This document shows positions 1 to 8,239 of a stretch of DNA of 64,000 nucleotides, piece by piece. Below the pieces are notes generated by a model. It had not been told where the DNA came from and searched no databases. It saw only the letters and a list, made by a program, of their open reading frames with translations. The stretch covers positions 21,979 through 85,978 of the forward strand of contig CAZAIB010000015.1 of the NCBI GenBank assembly GCA_964485095.1, written 5' to 3'. Both the position numbers and the translations under genes were made by a program. Source of the DNA: CAYNWT01 sp964485095. Lineage in GTDB: Bacteria; Planctomycetota; Planctomycetia; Planctomycetales; Planctomycetaceae. Within the stretch, counting starts at the first letter, position 1. The number at the start of each line of letters is the position of its first letter.

Positions 1-154
1 CATCAAGCTGCCCACTTGATTCCCGCGGATACAATGTGGCTCGCATCGCCGGGAGCTGTCCGTTCGGGGCGACCCATTCTTTTTCGGTGTGAAACTCGAT
101 GCCGTGAGCTGTGAGCAAACTGGCCAGCGGTTCAACAAGATTCTGAGCGTCCAC
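1..154 (-). CDS. N-terminal part of a DUF6348-like protein (runs off window)
   Basis: Reading the minus strand from a GTG at 154 gives about 51 residues open to the window edge. They begin V-D-A-Q-N-L-V and end with a G-Q-L-D stretch, and the composition looks like coding sequence. The general pattern (helix, 'hGie' segment, then a QLD motif) recalls the DUF6348 family of unknown function; this is recall from a fragment, not a firm match. An AGGG lies about 8 nt before the GTG; two in-frame GTGs further upstream (187 and 229) are alternatives. Function unknown. Confidence 0.4.
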   Translation of the reverse strand, partial: MDAQNLVEPLASLLTAHGIEFHTEKEWVAPNGQLPAMRATLYPRESSGQLD

Positions 155-252
155 GTGTCTTGCCCTTTGAGTACGGTGGGTACGCACATCGTAGGCAAGG
201 GCAGCGTCTGGGCGACAGCTGGTTTTCACCAGCTATCTAATCCGCTTTCCGG

Positions 253-1233
253 CTAGCCTTCGGGCTGGGCGGGCACTTTGGTGCGTACGTCGTACGCCAT
301 GCCGGTCGCTCGAAGCAGCTTGATGGCCCACCAGGTCATGTCGACTTCCCACCATTTGTGGCCGGCAGGAGCGACGCTTGGGTGAGCGTGATGGTTGTTG
401 TGCCAGCCTTCGCCGTAGGAAAGGATGGCGACCCACCACAGGTTGCGTGATTCGTCGCGAGTCTTGTAGTTGCGGTAGCCCCACAGGTGCGTGGCTGAAT
501 TAACGAACCAGGTACTGTGGTAAGCAATTGTGGTTCGAACACACATGCCCCAAACGACCATGGCAATCGCGCCGGTCCAGCCGCTTAGCAGGTAACCGAA
601 ACCAAGCAGTGCCATGCCTGAACCCCAAAGCCAAAGCGGGTAGGTGCGTTCGAAGAACTGCAACATCTTGTTGGCGGCGAGTTCAGGAATGTAACGACGG
701 AAGAGAAGCTGTTTTTGTTCGTTCGATCGTTGTGGAAACAACCAGCCAATGTGCGACCACCAGGTACTGTCGCGAACCGGTGAATGTGGGTCGCCTTCCT
801 GATCGGACTTTTGATGATGCAGTCGGTGCGTTGCCGCCCAGGTCAAAGGTGAACCTTCGCCTGAGATGGCTCCAGCTGCGAGTACGAAGAACTCGGCCGG
901 CTTTCTAAGCTTGAGTGATCGGTGAGCAAGGTACCGGTGAAAGCCCAGGCAGATACCAATGCTGCAGGTGAACCAGTGCAGAACCAAGCAGGTTACAACA
1001 GCCTGCCAGGAGATGAAGAACGGTGCGGCAAGGCAGCCCAAATGCACCGAGATCAGATAACCGGTAACGATCCAGTCAACGTTGTTCCATCTCAGCTGTG
1101 TAGTTGAGAACGCTTCAACAAGTTGTTCGTTCTCTTCCGCTCGCTTCAGCTGCGCAGGAGTTGGCTCGCTGGGCGCCACGCTTGTCTTTGTGGGCGCTTC
1201 AGGGGCCAGAGTAGCTGGAGGTGGTGGTGACAT
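253..1233 (-). CDS. Acyl-CoA / fatty acid desaturase (integral membrane di-iron)
   Basis: A 326-residue protein of the membrane fatty-acid desaturase family, which introduces a cis double bond (typically delta-9) into an acyl chain using a di-iron centre. All three histidine boxes are visible: HRYLAH (residues 99-104), HRLHH (136-140) and HNNHH (278-282), in the order and spacing of stearoyl-CoA desaturases. Hydrophobic segments flank the boxes (about 52-95 and 200-240), as expected for a four-helix inner-membrane enzyme. The N-terminal 25 residues are Pro/Thr/Ala rich and probably disordered. It is transcribed alone; the 430 bp upstream hold no other gene. Substrate and regiospecificity are inferred from the family only. 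Confidence 0.93.
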   Translation of the reverse strand: MSPPPPATLAPEAPTKTSVAPSEPTPAQLKRAEENEQLVEAFSTTQLRWNNVDWIVTGYLISVHLGCLAAPFFISWQAVVTCLVLHWFTCSIGICLGFHRYLAHRSLKLRKPAEFFVLAAGAISGEGSPLTWAATHRLHHQKSDQEGDPHSPVRDSTWWSHIGWLFPQRSNEQKQLLFRRYIPELAANKMLQFFERTYPLWLWGSGMALLGFGYLLSGWTGAIAMVVWGMCVRTTIAYHSTWFVNSATHLWGYRNYKTRDESRNLWWVAILSYGEGWHNNHHAHPSVAPAGHKWWEVDMTWWAIKLLRATGMAYDVRTKVPAQPEG

Positions 1234-1663
1234 ATATGAAGGCTCAGTGGGCTGTTGTGGTCGCGTCGTGCTACGTCGTCAGAGGACGACGCAGGATTAT
1301 TGAGAACTATCGGAGTCCGGCAACCGGAGTGTGTTCTGTCAGGGTCATTCAACTGTCAAACTTGTGTCATGGCCGGAAACCGCGTCAAATTGGGTGTTCG
1401 GCTGACTATTAACTGCATGCCATACGTTCACGTACCATTAGGAAAAGCTGTGTTCCTCCCCACAAATGGGCCGGGCTAGCGAACTTAGAATCGGGGCAAG
1501 TACTGCGCAGAATGGGCCGATTTGACTGAAGTAGGGATCGCACACACAATCCATCCGGGGCCGAGTTGAGGCGATCAGACAGAATCTTCTCCCTTGGTGT
1601 CTACTCGTGTGGGAGAATACGCGGGCGAAGGGCATTCCATATTCGAATGGGAAGCGGTGAAAC
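1234..1663. other. Intergenic region between divergent desaturase and protease genes
   Basis: About 430 bp with no convincing gene; short open frames here lack coding character. It must hold the divergent promoters for the desaturase (minus) and the secreted protease (plus). No clear hairpin or riboswitch was seen. Confidence 0.5.
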
Positions 1664-2545
1664 GTGCGTTGTGTTCTAGTTGCTGTTGTTTATGTCACCC
1701 TTGCTCCAGCCGCCTTCGGGCAGGCTGGCAAAGGCAGTGACCTGTGGGATTGGACGAAGCCCGCCAAGCATCACGATTCTGTGGTGAAGGTTCAGATTGA
1801 AGGAACCGACGAGCGTGGAGCCCGTGCATCCGCTACGGGCGTTGTGGTTCGGTTCGAACGCGTCAGCAAGCTTCCCGCGGGTGAAGCCTACTGTCTGACC
1901 GCGGCGCATGTTATTGAATCGGCGATGCCCAGGCTGGAGACCAAACCTCCGTCTACGACCAAAGAAGAGCCGAAGAAGCCGGCTACGGGTGGGGCTGGCA
2001 AATCCTCCGGTTCCTCGCCAGCAATCATCGACTTGAACAAGCCAGTCGCGCCGCTCAAACCGACAGCCAACATTTCAGTTTACTACCGTACCGGTGAGAT
2101 CTCTCGGAAGTGTCAGGTTGTCGCAGTGGACGAAAAGCGTGACGTTGCGTTGTTGCGTGTGGCTTTGCCGAAGGGCAAGAAGCCGGCTCGGGTGGCTGCC
2201 AATCCAATCAAGCCGGGCGACTCGCTTGAATTCGCCGGACTGGGTGGCGGTTCGTCAGTCAAGAAACCCCGGCACTTCAACGCACAGGCATCGGCTCCCA
2301 CAACATCACAACTGATCTTTGCGGATGCACCGTTGTTGCCGGGTGATTCGGGCGGAGCCGTATTCAACAAGAAGCGAGAAGTTGTGGGCATCATCTCGGG
2401 CGGGTGGATTTGGTGGGAGGGTGGCGTTCGCAGCACCAATGGCCAGAACATCCCCGCCACATGGCCCGCGCGGGCCTGTAATTTGACGCCAATCAGACAA
2501 CTTCATCGAGCTCGAAAAGCGAACAGGCGAGCAAACCGGCGATGA
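1664..2545 (+). CDS. Secreted trypsin-like (S1/HtrA-type) serine protease
   Basis: A 293-residue protein starting at GTG 1664; the nearby ATG at 1647 is out of frame. Residues 1-20 form a signal peptide ending near A-F-G-Q-A. The chymotrypsin-fold triad is visible: His82 in LTAAHV, Asp160 in KRDVALLRV and Ser229 in LLPGDSGGAVF. A Lys/Pro/Ser-rich insertion (about 93-130) separates His from Asp. There is no PDZ domain after the protease domain, so it is not a full DegP/HtrA. It is probably exported and acts on periplasmic or extracellular proteins; substrate unknown. Its last codons overlap the next gene by 4 nt (ATGA), suggesting translational coupling. Confidence 0.85.
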   Translation: MRCVLVAVVYVTLAPAAFGQAGKGSDLWDWTKPAKHHDSVVKVQIEGTDERGARASATGVVVRFERVSKLPAGEAYCLTAAHVIESAMPRLETKPPSTTKEEPKKPATGGAGKSSGSSPAIIDLNKPVAPLKPTANISVYYRTGEISRKCQVVAVDEKRDVALLRVALPKGKKPARVAANPIKPGDSLEFAGLGGGSSVKKPRHFNAQASAPTTSQLIFADAPLLPGDSGGAVFNKKREVVGIISGGWIWWEGGVRSTNGQNIPATWPARACNLTPIRQLHRARKANRRANRR

Positions 2546-2853
2546 ACTTCGCCGACGCGTTCAATGCGATCGAAGTGGTTCTGTGGGGCATCATTGGAAC
2601 CGGCTTCGCGTATCGAACGCTTAAGGCCACTAAAGGCAGTCGGCTCATGCCCGGCCTGGCCGCAGTGGGGTTTCTGGCCTTCGCTGGTTCGGACGCCGTC
2701 GAAATTCGGACGGGAGCGTGGTGGCGGCCCTGGTGGCTGTTCGTCTGGAAAGCAACGTGTGTTGTGTTGCTGGTCAGTCTTGCGGTTATCCATATCCGCA
2801 AAGAGCGTTCTCAGCGTTCTCGAAACAGGGAAGACAACCGGGCTCAAATCTGA
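2542..2853 (+). CDS. Small integral membrane protein, unknown function
   Basis: A 103-residue protein beginning inside the stop of the protease gene (ATGA overlap). Three hydrophobic segments are visible (about 9-25, 34-50 and 65-84), followed by a basic Arg/Lys-rich tail, which the positive-inside rule would place in the cytoplasm. No family is recognised. Coupling to the protease gene suggests a joint role, for example anchoring or regulating the protease, but this is inference from context only. A GC-rich hairpin (2838-2859) spans its stop codon and could end transcription, although no T-run follows. Confidence 0.7.
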   Translation: MNFADAFNAIEVVLWGIIGTGFAYRTLKATKGSRLMPGLAAVGFLAFAGSDAVEIRTGAWWRPWWLFVWKATCVVLLVSLAVIHIRKERSQRSRNREDNRAQI

Positions 2854-3021
2854 ACCCGGCAGCCACTGGCGAATCGCGGCTAATTGGGTCTTTTGGTCCA
2901 TCACACACTGTCCGCTGAGCCCAATGAACCGAATAAATTAACCATTGCTGCCGTTACTGCTGTCTTGGAACCTGGCCGGTTCGATAAGATTGCCGCTCAC
3001 ACAGAATCAAACAGCGAAGCT

Positions 3022-6000
3022 ATGTCTCAGACTCAACTACTGCACGAACTTCTCGAAGAACGCATCCTCATCATCGACGGCTCGATGGGTGCGCTCATCA
3101 TGTCCGATAACCCGACGGAAGAAGGGTATCGAGGCGAGCGGTTCAAAGATCACCACATCGACGTCCGCAACGCGACGGACCTTTTGGTTCTCACGCAACC
3201 AGATTTGATCGGCGGGATCCACCGGCAGTACCTCGAAGCCGGTGCGGACATTATTGAGACGGACACGTTTAACGCATCCATCATCGGCATGCGCGAGTTT
3301 GAACTCTCGCACCTGGTCCACGAGATCAACAAGACCGGAGCCGAACTCGCTCGCGCGGCGGCAGATGAGTACACAAAAAAGAACTCGAAGAAGCCACGCT
3401 TCGTCGCCGGCAGTATTGGTCCGACCAACGTCACGCTGGCCTACAACGCCGACGAAAAAGGGGTGCGTAAAGTTTCGTTTGACGAGATGGTCGAAAGCTA
3501 CGCCGAACAGGTTCGCGGATTGATGGACGGTGGCGTTGATCTGCTGCTGCCCGAAACCAGCTTCGATACGCTCAACATGAAATCGTGCTTGTTCGCGATC
3601 TCACAGGTGTTCGAAGAACGCGGAACCGAGCTCCCAGTAATGGTGTCAGGAACCATTTTTCAGGGTGGAGCCACCCTGCAGGGCCAAACGGTGGAAGCTT
3701 TCTACAGCGCGTTAGAGCATTTCCCTTCGCTGAGCATTGGGTTCAACTGCGGCCTGGGTCCGCTGCAGATGAAGCCGTACCTCAACACGTTGTCGGACAT
3801 GGCCACACGGTACGTCACGTGCTATCCGAACGCGGGCATGCCGGACGGCATGGGCGGCTTCGATAACACGGCGGACGAGTTCACTGAAATCGCTTACGGC
3901 ATGGCAAAAGCCGGCATGATGAACATCGTGGGCGGCTGCTGCGGAACGACGCCCGAGTTCATTAGTAAGACAGCTGAAGCGGTTAAGGATCTGCCGCCAC
4001 GCAAAATTCCACAGGGCAACGGCTGGTCAACGTATTCGGGTTTCGATCAGGTCGCACTGCGTCCTGAGAGCAACTTCATGAACGTTGGCGAACGAACCAA
4101 CGTCACCGGTTCTCGCCGGTTCGCTCGTTTGATCCGCGAAGAAAAATACGACGAAGCACTTAGCGTCGCCGCCAACCAGGTCGAAGGCGGCGCTCAGGTT
4201 ATCGACGTGAACATGGACGAAGGCCTGCTCGACGGACCGCGTTGCATGGAGAAATTCCTGTGGCTGCTACACGACGACAACGTTCGTGTTCCGATCATGA
4301 TCGACAGCAGCGACTGGGACGTCATCGAAGCTGGCCTGAAGTGTGTCCACGGCAAGGGCATCGTCAACAGCATCAGTATGAAGGAAGGTGAAGAGAAGTT
4401 CCTCGAACAGGCCAGGCTGATTCGGCGGTACGGTGCGTCTGCGATTGTGATGGCGTTCGACGAAACCGGCCAGGCTGTTGATTGCGAAGACAAGGTCCGT
4501 ATCTGCAAGCGAGCGTACAAACTGCTGACTGAAGAAGTTGGCTTTCCGCCAACCGACATCATCTTCGACCCGAACATCCTCACGGTCGGAACCGGCATGG
4601 AAGAACATGCCAACTACGCCGTCGAGTTCATTGAAGCTGTCCGTCGAATCAAAGCGGAATGCCCCGGCGCAAAGACGTCCGGCGGTGTGAGTAACATCAG
4701 CTTCTCCTTCCGCGGCAACAATGTGGTTCGCGAAGCTATGAACGCAGCGTTCCTGTACCACGCCATCGAGGCGGGGCTGGATATGGGAATCGTGAATCCG
4801 ACACAGTTGGAAGTTTACGACGAGATCGACAAAGAACTGCTGGAACACGTCGAGGACGTGCTGCTGAACCGACGTCCTGACGCGACCGAACGACTGATTG
4901 ACTTCGCCGAAACGGTCAAGCAAAAAGCCGCCGGCGGAGATCAGAAGGCAGAAGAATGGCGTGGCGAGTCTATTGAAAAACGACTCCAGCACGCGCTGCT
5001 CAAGGGCATCACGACCCACATCGAAGAAGACACCGAAGAAGCTCGCGGCAAGTACGGTCGTCCGCTGGACATTATCCAGGGCCCACTGATGGACGGCATG
5101 GCGGTCGTCGGTGAACTGTTCGGAGCGGGCAAGATGTTCCTGCCGCAGGTTGTGAAGTCAGCTCGAGTTATGAAGAAGGCCGTGGCGTGGCTGGAACCGT
5201 TCATGGAAGCAGAGAAACTGGCTGGCGAAGATGCCAACCTGTTTGTCCATCAAGCCAATGGAAAGCCGACCGGCCTGTTTCTCGGCACGCGTGAAGAAGC
5301 CGTTGCCATTGTCGAATCCAACGAAGGTGTTGATACCGCAGACGCTGAAGAATCCAATCGAGGAACCTTCCTGATCGCCACTGTCAAAGGAGACGTCCAC
5401 GACATCGGCAAGAACATCGTGGCCGTCGTGCTGCGATGCAACAACTTCAAGGTCATCGACCTTGGCGTAATGGTTCCGTGCGAAACGATTCTTGAAGAAG
5501 CCATCAAGCACAACGCGGACATCATCGGTCTAAGCGGCCTGATTACCCCATCGCTGGAAGAGATGATTGTTGTCGCTCGCGAAATGCAGGACCAGGGCTT
5601 CAAGGTTCCGCTTCTGGTCGGAGGCGCCACCACCAGTTCCAAACACACGTCTGTGAAGATCGCACAGAAGTACGACCAACCTGTCATTCATGTCGGCGAC
5701 GCGTCGCTATCGGTTCCCGTCGTCGAAGCCCTGCTGGACAAGGACAAGAAAGACAAGTTCGACACAGACAACCGCGCGAAGCAGGAGAAGGAACGCAAGC
5801 AGTTTGCCGAACGCCAGGAAAAGAAACTCGCGACGTACAAACACGCGTTCGAGAACCGGTTCGCCACCGACTGGAATTCTGTTGAGATCAACGAACCGGC
5901 GTTTCTTGGAACGCGAACCATCCCGGAACAGTCGCTGGCTGAACTGAGTGACTACATCGACTGGTCGCCATTCTTTGCGACCTGGGAACTGCATGGCAAG

Positions 6001-6804
6001 TACCCGCGGATCCTGGAAGACGATGTCGTCGGCGAAGAAGCAAAGAAGCTGTTCGTCGATGCCAACGCGATGCTGGACCGAGTCATCAACGAAGAACTGT
6101 TTACCGCGAAAGCTGTTTACGGATTCTGGCCAGCAGCCAGCGACGGCGACGACATCATCGTGTTCACCGACGAATCGCGAGAGACTGAGTTCAAACGGTT
6201 CCCCATGCTTCGGCAGCAGTGGGAACGCAAGGGACAAAAGGACTTCCGCTGTCTCTCAGACTACGTGGCTCCAATCGATTCTGGCCGCAAGGACTACATC
6301 GGAGCCTTTGCGGTCACCACCGGCCACGGCTGCGACGAACTCGCCGCGCAGTACGAGAAAGATCACGACGACTACAACAGCATCATGGCCAAGGCGATTG
6401 CCGACCGACTGGCTGAAGCCTACGCCGAAATGCTGCACCAGAAGGCTCGAACCGAGTGGAAGTATGGAGCCACAGAAGACCTTTCCAATGCCGACTTGAT
6501 TGCAGAAAAGTATCGTGGCATCCGGCCAGCGTTCGGTTACCCGGCATGTCCGGATCACACTCCCAAAGCGACACTGTGGGAGCTGCTTGATGCCGAAACA
6601 GCTACGGGAATGACACTCACATCCAGCTTCGCCATGTGGCCGGCTGCATCGGTGAGCGGCCTGTACTTCGGCCACCCGGAAGCCCGCTACTTCAGCGTCG
6701 ATCGCGTCACGCGGGATCAGGTTGAAAGCTACGCCAAGCGTTGTGGTCAGACGATGGACTACATGCACCGCTGGCTGGCTCCGAACCTTGGCTACGATCC
6801 TTGA
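3022..6804 (+). CDS. metH: Cobalamin-dependent methionine synthase MetH
   Basis: A 1,260-residue homocysteine S-methyltransferase that transfers a methyl group from 5-methyltetrahydrofolate via methylcobalamin to homocysteine. All modules are present in order: homocysteine/zinc domain with ligands Cys243 (FNCGLG) and Cys306-Cys307 (GGCCGTT); pterin-binding domain from about 345 (NVGERTNVTGS); cobalamin cap and Rossmann domains (DVHDIG at 791-796, His793 being the axial cobalt ligand, and a GLSGL motif); and the C-terminal AdoMet reactivation domain (RPAFGYPACPDH near 1170). Length matches E. coli MetH (1,227). ATG 3022 is chosen because the protein then starts at the conserved N-terminal helix; an in-frame extension to TTG 2884 looks non-coding. 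No convincing cobalamin riboswitch precedes it. Confidence 0.97.
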   Translation: MSQTQLLHELLEERILIIDGSMGALIMSDNPTEEGYRGERFKDHHIDVRNATDLLVLTQPDLIGGIHRQYLEAGADIIETDTFNASIIGMREFELSHLVHEINKTGAELARAAADEYTKKNSKKPRFVAGSIGPTNVTLAYNADEKGVRKVSFDEMVESYAEQVRGLMDGGVDLLLPETSFDTLNMKSCLFAISQVFEERGTELPVMVSGTIFQGGATLQGQTVEAFYSALEHFPSLSIGFNCGLGPLQMKPYLNTLSDMATRYVTCYPNAGMPDGMGGFDNTADEFTEIAYGMAKAGMMNIVGGCCGTTPEFISKTAEAVKDLPPRKIPQGNGWSTYSGFDQVALRPESNFMNVGERTNVTGSRRFARLIREEKYDEALSVAANQVEGGAQVIDVNMDEGLLDGPRCMEKFLWLLHDDNVRVPIMIDSSDWDVIEAGLKCVHGKGIVNSISMKEGEEKFLEQARLIRRYGASAIVMAFDETGQAVDCEDKVRICKRAYKLLTEEVGFPPTDIIFDPNILTVGTGMEEHANYAVEFIEAVRRIKAECPGAKTSGGVSNISFSFRGNNVVREAMNAAFLYHAIEAGLDMGIVNPTQLEVYDEIDKELLEHVEDVLLNRRPDATERLIDFAETVKQKAAGGDQKAEEWRGESIEKRLQHALLKGITTHIEEDTEEARGKYGRPLDIIQGPLMDGMAVVGELFGAGKMFLPQVVKSARVMKKAVAWLEPFMEAEKLAGEDANLFVHQANGKPTGLFLGTREEAVAIVESNEGVDTADAEESNRGTFLIATVKGDVHDIGKNIVAVVLRCNNFKVIDLGVMVPCETILEEAIKHNADIIGLSGLITPSLEEMIVVAREMQDQGFKVPLLVGGATTSSKHTSVKIAQKYDQPVIHVGDASLSVPVVEALLDKDKKDKFDTDNRAKQEKERKQFAERQEKKLATYKHAFENRFATDWNSVEINEPAFLGTRTIPEQSLAELSDYIDWSPFFATWELHGKYPRILEDDVVGEEAKKLFVDANAMLDRVINEELFTAKAVYGFWPAASDGDDIIVFTDESRETEFKRFPMLRQQWERKGQKDFRCLSDYVAPIDSGRKDYIGAFAVTTGHGCDELAAQYEKDHDDYNSIMAKAIADRLAEAYAEMLHQKARTEWKYGATEDLSNADLIAEKYRGIRPAFGYPACPDHTPKATLWELLDAETATGMTLTSSFAMWPAASVSGLYFGHPEARYFSVDRVTRDQVESYAKRCGQTMDYMHRWLAPNLGYDP

Positions 6805-6877
6805 TAGAATGTTGTTTCGTGGGTTTCGTGCACCAGACTCATGAGCCGTTGGCGATAGCCTAATGCACGAGGTTCCT

Positions 6878-7010
6878 GTACTTGGGGCCTCCGAGCCCCA
6901 AGCACCGGCGACTCTCCAACTCCAACAAGCTCGCGCTCAGCACTCAATCTCGATCCTCGCCTGCGAGCAATCCACATCAACTCACCTTGGGGCTCGGAGG
7001 CCCCAAGTAC
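6878..7010. repeat. Pair of 25-bp inverted repeats between metH and zinc-ribbon gene
   Basis: The 25 bases at 6878-6902 (GTACTTGGGGCC...) recur exactly in inverted orientation at 6986-7010, separated by 83 bp. Each arm is itself a small hairpin (8-bp stem CTTGGGGC/GCCCCAAG, 6-nt loop). A third exact copy sits inside uvrA at 56257-56281, where it is translated. It looks like a dispersed miniature palindromic element rather than an ordinary terminator. Confidence 0.85.
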
Positions 7011-7041
7011 GGAGCAAGAACCTGACAGGAAAGAAGCGAAC

Positions 7042-7563
7042 ATGAAGTGCCCTGTTTGCGACGCCGAACTTCGTCGAAGTGCGTACGAAGGGCTTCCCGT
7101 GTTCTGTTGCGATTCGTGTCATGGATACCTGGTTCAGACCAACCGCGTGGCAAACATCAAACGCCGCCGCGAAAAGGACGACGCTGAATTGGCTGAGGAA
7201 GCTCAGGCGGCAGGGGCAGACAGCAAGAACCAGTTGGCGTGTCCGCGTTGTCGTCGGTCAATGACCAAGGAGATCGCCCAGGGCGAGAATGTCTTCCAAA
7301 TCGACAAGTGTCAGACGTGCGATGTCGTGTGGTTCGACCCCGGAGAACTCGCTCGCCTGCAGCAAAACTACCAGGCTACCCCACGCGCGGCCGAAGCACT
7401 TCGGTTCCAGCAGCGACACCAAAACATGACGGCTGAGGAAAAAGCTGAGTTTGAAGAAGACCTGGCAGACCTCCCGCCGGGCGACGCATCGCTGCTATCT
7501 GCGTTCGGCCACGGACTAGCCGAAAGCTGGAACCGATTCTGGCGAGACAGATCCCGCTATTGA
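7042..7563 (+). CDS. Double zinc-ribbon (zf-TFIIB-like) protein
   Basis: A 173-residue soluble protein with two zinc-ribbon knuckle pairs: CPVC (Cys3, Cys6) with CDSC (Cys23, Cys26), and CPRC (Cys67, Cys70) with CQTC (Cys90, Cys93) followed by VWFDPGEL. The second ribbon matches the zf-TFIIB family signature (C-x2-C ... C-x2-C-x-g-x-W-F-d-x-g-E-L). The C-terminal 70 residues are acidic and helical. Such proteins are common and uncharacterised; nucleic-acid or protein binding is likely but unproven. It stands alone, about 237 bp after metH, and its upstream region contains the inverted-repeat pair. Confidence 0.8.
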   Translation: MKCPVCDAELRRSAYEGLPVFCCDSCHGYLVQTNRVANIKRRREKDDAELAEEAQAAGADSKNQLACPRCRRSMTKEIAQGENVFQIDKCQTCDVVWFDPGELARLQQNYQATPRAAEALRFQQRHQNMTAEEKAEFEEDLADLPPGDASLLSAFGHGLAESWNRFWRDRSRY

Positions 7564-7597
7564 GCGATCGCCCTTTGAGCAGTCATGCCGGTTCCTT

Positions 7598-8137
7598 CTA
7601 CTCGAAGATTGAGCCAACCATTAATTCGAAGCCCGGCAGCATGTCGCTCGAGAGTTCTTTAACGGACGTACTCACCATCCCCGTGTCAGCCAGCGTACAG
7701 ATAGACGCCGTCTTCCTTCGTGGATCAACCAGCCAGACAGCATGACAACCGGCGTTCAACCACGCCTCAGATTTCTCTTCGACAGCAGAGGCTGTGTCGT
7801 TTGGTGAGAGAACCTCAACCGCAATGTCCGGCGCGCCGGGGAAGAACTGGTCAGGGAGTTCTCCGTCCACTCGGTTCTTCTGCACGAAAGCCACGTCAGG
7901 TGCGCGGACGGTGTCTGGTTCGGTCTCAACAACGAATCCAGTTTACGCACCGAATACGTAACCAAGGCCTTCGGTCCGAACGAACGCTCCCAGTGGCCCC
8001 GCGATGTTCATCACCACCCAACCGTGCTTACTTCCTGCTGGTGACATTAATCGCAACTCCCCGCGTACCAATTCCCATGGTCCGTCGGGAGGGTTTGCAA
8101 ACAACTCGCCGGCGGTATGTTCGGCTGTTGTGAACAT
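7598..8137 (-). pseudogene. Uma2 family endonuclease-like gene with an internal stop codon
   Basis: Minus-strand gene read from ATG 8137 (MFTTAEH...), which has AGGAG 5 nt upstream; an in-frame ATG at 8161 is less likely. The frame is interrupted by a single TAA at 7945-7943, then continues in the same frame to 7598 with clear Uma2 (DUF820, PD-(D/E)XK fold) features: a GELRLMSPAGSKHG segment before the stop; APDVAFV, then PDIAVEVLSPND (Asp and Glu of the nuclease core) and EEKSEAWLNAG after it (the Lys). Without the stop the protein would be about 179 residues, normal for the family. Either a recent nonsense mutation (GAA to TAA fits the local sequence) or a sequencing error. The Uma2 family is abundant in planctomycetes and functionally unclear. 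Confidence 0.8.
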
Positions 8138-8140
8138 GCT

Positions 8141-8205
8141 GTCTCCTGTGCTCTGGCTCAATGATGTCCCACAGCCACAATCGAAACTACGGCTTTACTG
8201 ACGAC
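8141..8205 (-). repeat. 65-bp duplicated leader, copy 1 (upstream of Uma2)
   Basis: The 65 bp at 8141-8205 recur at 10527-10591 in the same orientation with two mismatches. This copy lies immediately upstream of the Uma2 start and includes its ribosome-binding site, so the repeat is probably a promoter/leader segment copied between two minus-strand genes. Confidence 0.85.
8143..8147 (-). promoter_or_regulatory. Shine-Dalgarno AGGAG deciding the Uma2 start
   Basis: AGGAG on the minus strand, 5 nt before ATG 8137. It lies inside the duplicated 65-bp leader, which supports ATG 8137 over ATG 8161 as the start of the Uma2 gene. Confidence 0.6.
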
Positions 8206-8239
8206 CCCCGCGGCCCGGTTCACCAGTTGCTCGCGTGGA

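Noticed and set aside
1438..1635. 65-codon minus-strand frame in the intergenic region
   Set aside because: No ribosome-binding site, mixed composition and no family resemblance.
2820..3021. Possible cobalamin riboswitch before metH (GGGAA, AAATC and GCCACTG pieces near 2827-2872)
   Set aside because: The pieces overlap the end of the previous coding region, the rest of the conserved core and the B12 box are not visible, and the start codon is about 150 bp away. A covariance-model search would decide; a significant hit would reverse this.
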